Below are positions 6,823-13,602 of a stretch of DNA of 18,291 nucleotides, in pieces. A model generated the notes under the pieces. It did not search any database, had not been told where the DNA came from, and saw only the letters and a list, made by a program, of their open reading frames with translations. Both the position numbers and the translations under genes were made by a program. Position 1 is the first letter of the stretch. Each line of letters begins with the position of its first letter. Source of the stretch: JBBKWJ01 sp037968895 (lineage in GTDB: Bacteria > Actinomycetota > Acidimicrobiia > Acidimicrobiales > SZUA-35); the NCBI GenBank assembly GCA_037968895.1, contig JBBKWJ010000201.1:1-18291 (forward strand), in the 5' to 3' direction.

Positions 6823-6848
6823 CTACCACAGCAGCGCTGGTTTGAAAC
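6823..6848 (-). promoter_or_regulatory. Weak SigB-like promoter candidate for the HATPase-STAS-HATPase set
   Basis: On the minus strand, GTTT (6848-6845) is followed after 16 bases by TGGTAG (6828-6823). It differs from the four clear sites by one -10 base and one spacer base. The start codon at 6813 lies about where it does at the near-leaderless sites. Confidence 0.3.
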
Positions 6849-6893
6849 CTATAAGAACTCGGAGCGCGGGACTAGACGTTATCTGGCACGCGA

Positions 6894-6929
6894 GAGAGGC
6901 CCAGAGCGCTCAGACTCTGGACCTCTTTT
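6894..6929. terminator. Hairpin, probable transcription terminator
   Basis: CCAGAG (6901-6906) pairs with CTCTGG (6915-6920) around an 8-base loop. After one C/A mismatch the stem continues with AGAGG pairing CCTCT. TTTT follows on the plus strand. No plus-strand gene ends here. The minus-strand 51-residue gene stops at 6956, so the hairpin may end that transcript without a U-tract, as is common in actinobacteria. Confidence 0.5.
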
Positions 6930-6955
6930 GCTGGAGGGAGGGTATTTCTAAAAGA

Positions 6956-7111
6956 TTACGACAATGTACGTTCAGCACCTCGAACGAAGAATGCAACTAC
7001 CCATAGGGCTGCGGCGATAAGCGCCACCCAAAGTAGTGCCTTCACAACGAACGACAGGCCGAACAAAATGGCGATGACGAGGGCTAGTACAACCCAAGTA
7101 GCAGTACTCAC
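6956..7111 (-). CDS. Small hydrophobic membrane protein (51 residues)
   Basis: Translation from GTG 7111-7109 gives 51 residues, and nearly all of the first 43 are hydrophobic: two close membrane segments at about 6-24 and 27-43, then a polar tail (VRGAERTLS). The start is supported by GGAGAG on the minus strand about 10 bases upstream and by a perfect SigB-type promoter 50 bases upstream. The gene is divergent from a hemerythrin gene with the same promoter type. It resembles the small stress-induced hydrophobic proteins often found in actinobacteria and firmicutes. No biochemical role can be assigned. It is easy to miss because of its size and GTG start. Confidence 0.75.
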   Translation of the reverse strand: MSTATWVVLALVIAILFGLSFVVKALLWVALIAAALWVVAFFVRGAERTLS

Positions 7112-7160
7112 AACGTCTCTCCTCTCCGCCCCAACCGGGTGTCGAAGCGATAGCTACGGG

Positions 7161-7185
7161 ATACCCACGAGCACGAAATCTAAAC
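7161..7185 (-). promoter_or_regulatory. SigB/SigF-type promoter for the 51-residue membrane protein
   Basis: On the minus strand, GTTT (7185-7182), 15 bases and GGGTAT (7166-7161) match the SigB/SigF consensus. Transcription should start near 7154, leaving a leader of about 43 bases that contains a Shine-Dalgarno sequence. Confidence 0.8.
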
Positions 7186-7262
7186 ATGATCTGCTGAATA
7201 TATTTTGCCGGAGCGACACGATCAGTCTCTGCGTCCCAAACCAAGGCGGCCCGTTGTTGGGT

Positions 7263-7287
7263 GTTTACATTAGGTCGTGCTGGGTAG
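7263..7287 (+). promoter_or_regulatory. SigB/SigF-type promoter for the hemerythrin gene
   Basis: GTTT (7263-7266), 15 bases and GGGTAG (7282-7287) form a SigB/SigF-class promoter. The expected start of transcription, about 7294, is 3 bases from the ATG at 7297. Confidence 0.78.
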
Positions 7288-7296
7288 AGCATCCGC

Positions 7297-7749
7297 ATGA
7301 CCAACGAAACAATCTTTGAAGCTCTACGTTCCGACCACGAGACGCAGCGCACGCTCGTCGATCTTTTGACGAAAACCGAAGGGGCGAGCGAAGGACGCGA
7401 GGAGCTCTTCGCGAGGCTTAGGAACGAGCTGACTGCTCATGCTGCAGCTGAAGAACGCTATTTCTATGTTCCGCTGATGCAGCACGATCTCACGCAAGAC
7501 AACGCACGTCACAGCGTGGCGGAGCACAAGGAACTCGATGACTTCTTGGAGCAGCTAGAGGGATACGACATGTCGGCTCCTCAATGGCTAATTACCGCCC
7601 GAGAACTCGCCGACCGGCTGGTGCACCACCTCGATGAAGAAGAGAAGCAGGTCTTTCCTGTCGCTGGCAAGGCGCTCAGCGAACGTGAGAAGACGGAACT
7701 CGCAGCCGACTATCGGTCTGATATGGACCGCCACCTCGGCCGGAGCTGA
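7297..7749 (+). CDS. Hemerythrin HHE-domain protein
   Basis: This 150-residue helical protein has the histidine and acidic ligands of a di-iron hemerythrin site: His14 (RSDHETQ), H-x4-E in TAHAAAEERYFY near 49-53, His in VAEHKELDDFLEQLE near 76, and HHLDEEEKQVFP near 109-114. Such proteins bind oxygen, nitric oxide or iron, and in actinobacteria several belong to stress regulons. No Shine-Dalgarno sequence is seen. The start lies right after a GTTT-N15-GGGTAG promoter, so translation is probably leaderless. Its divergent partner is the 51-residue membrane protein. A role in oxygen/NO sensing or iron handling under stress is inferred. Confidence 0.9.
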   Translation: MTNETIFEALRSDHETQRTLVDLLTKTEGASEGREELFARLRNELTAHAAAEERYFYVPLMQHDLTQDNARHSVAEHKELDDFLEQLEGYDMSAPQWLITARELADRLVHHLDEEEKQVFPVAGKALSEREKTELAADYRSDMDRHLGRS

Positions 7750-7778
7750 TCTCAGCCACGAAACCCGCGAGCTCAGAA

Positions 7779-8603
7779 CTATTGATCGTTCGGCAACCGA
7801 CGCGCCGGTGCAGACACGGCACAGAACGCGCCGTAGGCGACAAACCCGATACCGACGATGGCGATCGCAACACGGCCCCACGTCGTATCAGTCAGATCGT
7901 AGAGTGACCGATCGAGCCCCTGTGCGCGGTCGCCATCGTTGTAAAGCCCGGCCAGAACGAGGAACGACCCGACGATGACGAGCGAAAGCGCTCGTCCAAC
8001 TTCGCCAAAGCGCCCGAGGGTCTCGACTGTCGCCCGATGTCTCGACGACATCGTCGATTCCACGAGTGAGTCGCCGAAATCTCCGGTCGCCGTCGTGCGC
8101 CCGCGGCGGACGGCGACTGCCATCAGCACGACTCCTGTCGCGCCGACTGCGACCCGGCCGAGCGGATATTCAAGGGCAAATCTGGAGAGCCGGTTAACGG
8201 TAGAGCCCGAATCGGACGTCGCCCCTAGAGCCGATTGGATTGCTGAAAATGCCAATACGGCATAGAAGCCAACCCCAATGACTTTGCCTGCATGGTCGAG
8301 CCAGTCCATGGCACTTTCTCGTTCGCCTTGAAACAGTGTTGTCAGCTCCCAAAGCGCGAATGTGGCCAAGCCCAGTGCAAGCACGATGAGCAGGAGTCGT
8401 CCGAACATCAAGTCACCGACGAGTTCCAGTGCGCCTTTCTGGCTTGGCTCGCCGTAGATGCCGAGTATGCGAGTAGAGAGGCTGAGCGCGAGGAGTCCAG
8501 CGCCGATATAGCTCACGCCGCGGGCGACCCAACCTGCTCGGAACCAGAACGAGGGATCAGAAGCCGTGAGCTTGTGCTTGCCGCGAGCAGATCGGCCGGT
8601 CAT
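7779..8603 (-). CDS. DUF1206 membrane protein
   Basis: From ATG 8603 the protein has 274 residues. A TTG at 8633 is possible but lies in a poorer context. It shows the DUF1206 pattern of three repeats of two membrane segments. The first repeat begins FRAGWVARGVSYIGAGLLAL, the second HAGKVIGVGFYAVLAFSA, the third RFGEVGRALSLVIVGSFLVLAGLY; the last segment is VAIAIVGIGFVAYGAFCA. Six transmembrane helices are expected. The family has no firmly known function. The gene is convergent with the hemerythrin gene (29-base gap) and divergent from the DUF2254 gene. I saw no GTTT-N15-GGGTA promoter in front of it. Confidence 0.88.
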   Translation of the reverse strand: MTGRSARGKHKLTASDPSFWFRAGWVARGVSYIGAGLLALSLSTRILGIYGEPSQKGALELVGDLMFGRLLLIVLALGLATFALWELTTLFQGERESAMDWLDHAGKVIGVGFYAVLAFSAIQSALGATSDSGSTVNRLSRFALEYPLGRVAVGATGVVLMAVAVRRGRTTATGDFGDSLVESTMSSRHRATVETLGRFGEVGRALSLVIVGSFLVLAGLYNDGDRAQGLDRSLYDLTDTTWGRVAIAIVGIGFVAYGAFCAVSAPARRLPNDQ

Positions 8604-8737
8604 TGTGTTTGGGATCGATAGGGCACACGTCAAGCGTAAGTTCTCCGGCGCCAGTTGCGGTGGTCTCTACGTTTGGTTGGTGGCCCGGACCCCTAGGCTT
8701 TGTCAGAACTCAGAACAGAGAGTGGGGGTGACGCTGG

Positions 8738-10027
8738 ATGGTCCGCATCCGCCAGATTTTCAATGACGCGCGTTACCGCCTGATGTACGTGCCCTTGGTT
8801 TCGATTGTTCTGGCCATTATTTTGTCACAAGCCACGTTGCGGCTCGACGCCCAGCTCGACGGTGATCAATTACCTGCGGTGCTGCAGACGACAGTCGAAA
8901 GCGCTCGCACAATGCTTTCGGCGTTGGCCGGTGGACTCATCTCGTCTGTCACGCTGCTGTTGTCGCTCATGCTTGTTGCCGTTCAGTTAGCAAGCTCTCA
9001 GTTCTCGCCCCGAACTATCCGAAACTGGATCGGCGACAAGACTCTGCAGCGGGCAATCGGTGTCGTTGTCGGCACAGTCGTCTATTGCCTTGGGATTCTG
9101 CGAGAGACCCGAACCCTTAGCGAGGGCAACGCCCTGACCCCGCACTTGTCGGTGATCGTCGCTGTTGTGCTCGGCGTCGTGTCACTGATTGCTGTTGTGC
9201 GCTCTGTCGATCACCTCACTAACCGCCTTCGGGTTGGATCAGTGGCGTCAGGGATCATGAACGAAACCGTCGCAATGATTGAGTCAGATGAACGACTCTC
9301 ACCCGTTGAGACTCCGACCCGGGTGCTGCCCGGCGCTTCGGAACTTGATCCCAGCCCGCCGTCGGATGCAACACCGATCGTCGCTGGCAAGTCAGGTTGG
9401 GTCCAGCAAGTTGACGAGAAAGCGATCCTCGCCGCGACCCCTAAAGGATCGACTGTGTACATTGCGACCGCCGTTGGGTCATACGCCTTCCCGCATGCTC
9501 CGCTTGCTTGGGTGGCCCCAAACCGAGATCCAGACGACGAGTGCATCGGCGCAATACGTGATGCGATCGCGTTGGGCGATTCTCGAACCATGCAGCAAGA
9601 CATCGGTTTTGGAATCCTCCAGATGGTGGATATCGCTCTTCGAGCGTTGTCGCCTGGCGTGAACGACCCCAACACGGCCAACGATCTCATCGTTCACCTT
9701 GGCGTAGTTCTGTTAGCCCTGTGGGAACGGCCGATCGCAGGCCGGGTTGAGAAAGACGACGGTCGGACCATCGTCCGCGACAATTTGACCCACAGCGACT
9801 ACCTCCATGCGGCGTTCGACCCAATTCGCATCTATGCCGTTGCCGATCCTCAGGTCGCGGCGACCATGGTCCGCACATTGGCGACACTGAGTAGTGAGAC
9901 ACAGCGTCGCGGATTACACGGTCCAATCGCCCCAATCGATGAAGTGATCAAACAGATAATTAGTGATGTCTCGAGCAGTGACCTCTCGGCCTACGACAAA
10001 CAGCTCGTGACCAAACTCGCCCCTTGA
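8738..10027 (+). CDS. DUF2254 predicted membrane protein
   Basis: The protein has 429 residues. Four membrane segments are seen at about 14-34, 62-88, 106-122 and 137-157, followed by a long soluble C-terminal domain. Family landmarks are SSQFSPRTIRNWIGDKTLQ after the second segment, GTVVYCLGILRETR, and later QQDIGFGILQMVDIALRALS followed by PGVNDPNTA. These match DUF2254, a widespread family of unknown function sometimes compared with channels or sensors. GGGGGTGAC lies 6 bases before the ATG and serves as ribosome binding site. The gene ends 6 bases before the convergent cytidine deaminase gene. Confidence 0.9.
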   Translation: MVRIRQIFNDARYRLMYVPLVSIVLAIILSQATLRLDAQLDGDQLPAVLQTTVESARTMLSALAGGLISSVTLLLSLMLVAVQLASSQFSPRTIRNWIGDKTLQRAIGVVVGTVVYCLGILRETRTLSEGNALTPHLSVIVAVVLGVVSLIAVVRSVDHLTNRLRVGSVASGIMNETVAMIESDERLSPVETPTRVLPGASELDPSPPSDATPIVAGKSGWVQQVDEKAILAATPKGSTVYIATAVGSYAFPHAPLAWVAPNRDPDDECIGAIRDAIALGDSRTMQQDIGFGILQMVDIALRALSPGVNDPNTANDLIVHLGVVLLALWERPIAGRVEKDDGRTIVRDNLTHSDYLHAAFDPIRIYAVADPQVAATMVRTLATLSSETQRRGLHGPIAPIDEVIKQIISDVSSSDLSAYDKQLVTKLAP

Positions 10028-10033
10028 AGGCCG

Positions 10034-10447
10034 CTATTTGACACCGGTGTTCGAGCGATGAGGCCCGCGCGGTAGTAGTTCGCTCACGAGTGCGGTGTGC
10101 TCATCGTTTTCTCCGAGCGCCGTGACCCGCAGCTCGGGACCACCTAACTCGAGGGCGACTTGAAGGCACGCGCCGCATGGAACCGTGAGTCCATCGTCGG
10201 TCGACGGCGCGTGGAGGACGAGATGGACCGGACGTTTGCCGGCTGATGCGCAATTGAACAAGGCGACACGCTCCGCGCACATGGCCAGTCCAAGCGAAAT
10301 GTTCTCCACGAGTGCACCAGTGTGGATGTTTCCGTCTACGTCTAGGACGGCGGCTCCGGCATCGAATTTGGTATAGGGGGCGTAGGCGTTTCGCCGTGAC
10401 TCAGTCGCCGCGTTTCGTAGACGCTCATCTGTCGTGTCGCTTGTCAT
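10034..10447 (-). CDS. cdd: Cytidine deaminase
   Basis: This 137-residue enzyme hydrolytically deaminates cytidine and deoxycytidine to uridine and deoxyuridine in pyrimidine salvage. The homotetrameric-type signature is complete: substrate-binding VENISLGLAMCAERVALF, with the zinc ligand Cys and the catalytic Glu in CAE, and the other two zinc ligands in PCGACLQ. The N-terminal AYAPYTKFDAGAAVL is typical. GGAGAG lies 7 bases before the ATG on the minus strand. No other nucleoside-salvage gene is in the window, so it appears to be a single-gene unit, convergent with the DUF2254 gene and divergent from a GST-like gene. Confidence 0.96.
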   Translation of the reverse strand: MTSDTTDERLRNAATESRRNAYAPYTKFDAGAAVLDVDGNIHTGALVENISLGLAMCAERVALFNCASAGKRPVHLVLHAPSTDDGLTVPCGACLQVALELGGPELRVTALGENDEHTALVSELLPRGPHRSNTGVK

Positions 10448-10576
10448 CGATCAACTCTCCGTTTTGTGTCGAGCACGAGGCGTGACCCGACGCATATTGG
10501 TGTGCCCTTCAACGGCTCTGACCAAACATTGTGGACGCTTTGCTGGCGGAACCCCAATGCGCAAAGATGTGATCTT

Positions 10577-11617
10577 ATGACAGATCAGCTCTCTCAACCG
10601 CTCGTTCTCGCCGGGCAGTACGGGTCGCCGTACTCGCTAAAGATGCGCGGAGTGCTTCGCTATCGGCACATTCCGTTCCGGTGGATGCTGCGTGACTCGA
10701 AGTGGGATGATCTGCCAGCACCGCCGGTGCCGATCATTCCGGTGATCGCGTATCCAAATCTCGATGGAGTCGGCTACCGCGAAGTGACCGTCGATTCGTC
10801 GCCGCAAATAATGCGACTTGAATCTGACCAAATGGGACGAAGTATCGTGCCGACCGACCCAGCGCTCGCGTTCATTGATGCTTTGATCGAAGACTTCGCC
10901 GATGAGTGGCTAACGAAGGCGATGTATCACTACCGGTGGGCCTACGAGGCGGATATTCACAAAGCAGGGAAGCTGCTTCCGATCTCACGTAACCTCCAAC
11001 TCGACTCCGATCAGTCTCAACAAATGTATGACTTCATTACGCAACGTCAGATCGAGCGGCGACCGCTCGTTGGGTCGACCGAGTGGAACACACCGATTAT
11101 TGAGGGTTCGTACCATCGAGTGCTGCAGGTGATGCAGTCACGCTTTGCGAAGGGTGATTTCATGCTCGGCGATCGACCGGGCCGCGGTGACTTCGGGCTG
11201 TATGGACAGCTAACCCAGCTCACCCGATGGGACCCGACAGCAATGGCCGTATCGGTTGAGGTCGCACCAAAGGTGGTCAACTGGGTAGAACGAATGGACG
11301 ATTTGTCCTGGCTCCCCGTCGCCAACGACAACGGCTGGGACAATCTCAAAGAACTCGATGCAGCTACTGGTCAGTTGCTCGATGAGGTTGGGCGAACCTA
11401 CGCACCGTTTATGGTCGCGAACGCGCAGGCGTTGATCGCGGGCGATGACGAGCTGTTGTGTCAGATCGATGGACAGGAGTATCGGCAGACGCCATTTGCC
11501 TACCAGGGCAAGTGTCTTCATTGGCTGCGCGAGGGATATCAGGCGCTTGACAAATCCGACCGCGACCGTGTCGACGGCGTGCTAGTAGGAACCGGCTGCG
11601 AGCAGCTGCTCATGTGA
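10577..11617 (+). CDS. Glutathione S-transferase-like protein with C-terminal extension
   Basis: From ATG 10577 the protein has 346 residues. The frame is open back to 10466, but the thioredoxin-like fold begins at about residue 8, so the earlier starts are unlikely. Residues 8-95 form a GST_N-like domain (VLAGQYGSPYSLKMRGVLRY, with Ser17-Pro-Tyr-Ser20 at the usual active-site turn). Residues about 110-250 are an all-helical GST_C-like domain ending with GDFMLGDRPGRGDFGLYGQL. Roughly 95 further residues make an extension uncommon in classical GSTs. Actinobacteria often lack glutathione, so conjugation to glutathione is not assured. The thiol used and the substrate are unknown. Confidence 0.75.
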   Translation: MTDQLSQPLVLAGQYGSPYSLKMRGVLRYRHIPFRWMLRDSKWDDLPAPPVPIIPVIAYPNLDGVGYREVTVDSSPQIMRLESDQMGRSIVPTDPALAFIDALIEDFADEWLTKAMYHYRWAYEADIHKAGKLLPISRNLQLDSDQSQQMYDFITQRQIERRPLVGSTEWNTPIIEGSYHRVLQVMQSRFAKGDFMLGDRPGRGDFGLYGQLTQLTRWDPTAMAVSVEVAPKVVNWVERMDDLSWLPVANDNGWDNLKELDAATGQLLDEVGRTYAPFMVANAQALIAGDDELLCQIDGQEYRQTPFAYQGKCLHWLREGYQALDKSDRDRVDGVLVGTGCEQLLM

Positions 11618-11704
11618 GCCTGGGCGACCTCTGCGAACGGCGGGGCGTTTTGGAGCGGAGCGAGAAAAGGCGGTTAGTGAGCGAAGGGAACGGCGGAGAC
11701 TGAG

Positions 11705-11923
11705 ATGTCTGATTTCCGGCAGCTGTCGTTTCGATCGTTTGATGTTAATGAGATGATGATCGATGCTGCGGTCATTGAGGGTGGCCAGCTCGACGACACC
11801 ATCCTCGGTTTCTTCAATGACGAGGCTTCAGATCATCTGCACGTCCACAACGCGATTCGAGGTTGCTGGGCCGTCGCTGTCAACCGATCCTTGCGAGTTG
11901 TCCGCCGTCAACGGGAAGGATGA
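11705..11923 (+). CDS. Possible small hypothetical protein (72 residues)
   Basis: This ORF fills part of the 262-base gap between the GST-like gene and the end of the SDR gene. ATG 11705 is preceded by GGCGGAG at a reasonable distance. The first 60 residues look protein-like and acidic (MSDFRQLSFRSFDVNEMMID, later GGQLDDTILGFFNDEASDHL), but the last 14 lie antisense to the SDR gene and are Arg-rich. I recognise no family. It may be a real small gene, the start of a truncated gene, or chance. The stretch in front (11618-11704) is purine-rich, repeats GAACGGCGG at 11635 and 11688, and has no other visible feature. Confidence 0.3.
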   Translation: MSDFRQLSFRSFDVNEMMIDAAVIEGGQLDDTILGFFNDEASDHLHVHNAIRGCWAVAVNRSLRVVRRQREG

Positions 11924-12722
11924 CACCGGTAACAAAGCGTGCCTCAACAGATGCGAGGTAGAGCGCGGCATACGCGGTGTCCCACGCGGTGCCTTGTCGT
12001 CCGCCGAGCGGAACCATTCGATCCCGAGCGGCACGCAGTTCGTCGGGATCGATGTCACGTGCCGCGCTGTGTCCACCGATTGCCATCGGCGTGTCCATCA
12101 GGCCAGGCATGATGGCGTTGACTCGAATTCCGTGACGGAAATTGGCGGTCGCGAGGTGATGGGTGAGTGCATTGACCGCTGCCTTCGACGACTTGTAGGC
12201 CGCAAGATTCGTGGAGGCTTCAGCTGCGACGGACGAGATGTTCACTATCGATCCGCCACCGTTGGCTCGCATCGCGGGAATCACGTGCTTGCAAGTCAGA
12301 TACATGCCGGTCACGTTCACTTCGAAGATTCGATCCCAAACTGAGCGGTCCATATTCGTCACGCCACCATCGCCGGTACCGATGCCCACGTTGTTGTGGA
12401 GGATCGTTGGCGGCCCAAAGGCTTCGGCGCAGGCATCGGCGAGCTTGGCCACGGTTGATTCATCGGCAACGTCGGCCTCAAACGGGACGGCCAGGCCGCC
12501 AACGGCCGTGATCAGATCGGAAGTTTCGGATGCGGCATCGAGGCTTCGGTCGACTGCCAGCACCGAGGCTCCTTCGCGAGCGAAAAGCATGGCGACAGCC
12601 CGTCCGTTGCCGATCGTGGTGTCGTCGGGGCCGCTGCTGGGTGACTGACCCGCTCCAACGACGATCGCCACTTGCCCCGTGAGGCGTCCAGATCCCGGTC
12701 GGTTCGCAAGCGTGTCGTTCAT
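11880..12722 (-). CDS. Short-chain dehydrogenase/reductase (classical SDR)
   Basis: From ATG 12722 the enzyme has 280 residues; a TTG at 12761 would add 13. It is an NAD(P)-dependent oxidoreductase with a Rossmann fold. The nucleotide-binding glycine motif is split by an insert: GAGQ, then about 8 residues, then IGNGRA. VDRS at the end of the second strand suggests NAD preference. NNVG replaces the usual NNAG. The catalytic set is Asn in the preceding helix (VNVTG), Ser in NISSVAAEAS, and Tyr and Lys in AAYKSSKAA. The C-terminus, TGVILPVDGGQL, is typical. It is 81 bases downstream of HisA on the same strand. The substrate is unknown. Confidence 0.9.
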   Translation of the reverse strand: MNDTLANRPGSGRLTGQVAIVVGAGQSPSSGPDDTTIGNGRAVAMLFAREGASVLAVDRSLDAASETSDLITAVGGLAVPFEADVADESTVAKLADACAEAFGPPTILHNNVGIGTGDGGVTNMDRSVWDRIFEVNVTGMYLTCKHVIPAMRANGGGSIVNISSVAAEASTNLAAYKSSKAAVNALTHHLATANFRHGIRVNAIMPGLMDTPMAIGGHSAARDIDPDELRAARDRMVPLGGRQGTAWDTAYAALYLASVEARFVTGVILPVDGGQLARIG

Positions 12723-12803
12723 GAACAATGAACTTACGCGACTGTCGCCGGTAGGAGCCAAACGGGGAAGGTCCGAACGCCTCGAAGGCCAGATCGATGT
12801 TTG

Positions 12804-13562
12804 TTAGAGGTGGCGCACGGCGGCAAGTGCCTCGGCCAGGGTGAACCGCCCGGCGTACAGGGCCTTGCCGATAATTGAGCCTTCGAGGTTCGCTCCCGGC
12901 GTCGCAGTCTTGGCAAGAGCAATGAGATCGTCGATCGCCGAGATGCCGCCAGACGCAATGACTCTCGTGGACGTAGCGCTCGTGATCGCACCGTAGAGCT
13001 CCAGGTTTGGGCCAGCGAGCATGCCGTCTCTACTCACATCGGTGACCACGTACGTGAAACAGCCTTCGCGGTCGAGGTAGTCGACGGTTTCCCAAAGGCC
13101 GCCGACGTCATCGCTCGACCCGCGTGCGGCCAGTCGATACTGCGGCGACCCGTCGGCTTGCGCATGTAGGCGCACGTCCAGGCCGACGGCAATTCGTTCA
13201 CCGTGGACGGCGATCGTACGGGAGCACCATTCAGGGTCGGCGAGGGCGGCCGTGCCGAGGATGATTCGTTCGCAGCCGGTGTCCAACGCCCGCCTCAGCG
13301 CTGCGTCGTCTCTGATTCCGCCGGAGAGTTCGACCTTCACGTCGAGGCGGCCGATGATCGATGCGAGCAGATCTGCATTTGATCCTCGGCCGAACGCAGC
13401 GTCTAGGTCGACGAGGTGAACCCAGTCGGCTCCCTCGGTCTGCCACTGGAGCGCGGCTTCGAGCGGGTCGCCGCGGACGTCGGCGTTATCGGCTTTCCCT
13501 TGGGCGGGTCGTACGCAGTGGCCGTTGGCGATATCGACGGCAGGCAGGAGCGTGAAGGTCAT
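12804..13562 (-). CDS. hisA: Phosphoribosyl isomerase HisA/PriA
   Basis: This 252-residue TIM-barrel enzyme isomerises ProFAR to PRFAR in histidine synthesis. Actinobacterial PriA forms also act on phosphoribosyl anthranilate in tryptophan synthesis. Visible landmarks are LLPAVDIANGHCVR with catalytic Asp10 and Arg18, HLVDLDAAFGRGSN, VELSGGIRDD, the second catalytic Asp in VVTDVSRDGMLAGPN, and phosphate-binding IASGGIS and IIGKALYAGRFTLAEALAAV. The sequence is closest to mycobacterial PriA. In the loop that carries Arg143 and Trp145 in M. tuberculosis PriA, the arginine seems kept (AARGSS) but the tryptophan position reads Ser, so dual function is uncertain. No other his or trp gene is nearby. 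The start has no Shine-Dalgarno sequence. Confidence 0.95.
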   Translation of the reverse strand: MTFTLLPAVDIANGHCVRPAQGKADNADVRGDPLEAALQWQTEGADWVHLVDLDAAFGRGSNADLLASIIGRLDVKVELSGGIRDDAALRRALDTGCERIILGTAALADPEWCSRTIAVHGERIAVGLDVRLHAQADGSPQYRLAARGSSDDVGGLWETVDYLDREGCFTYVVTDVSRDGMLAGPNLELYGAITSATSTRVIASGGISAIDDLIALAKTATPGANLEGSIIGKALYAGRFTLAEALAAVRHL

Positions 13563-13602
13563 GGGCCGCTTATCTTAGGCAAGCTTCTCGAGGGCCAAGT
13601 GG

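Noticed and set aside
6940..6945. GGGTAT as a fifth SigB-type -10 element
   Set aside because: There is no GTTT about 15 bases upstream and no plus-strand gene follows it.
10466..10576. Upstream extension of the GST-like protein
   Set aside because: The added 37 residues do not resemble a GST N-terminus, and the fold begins just after ATG 10577.
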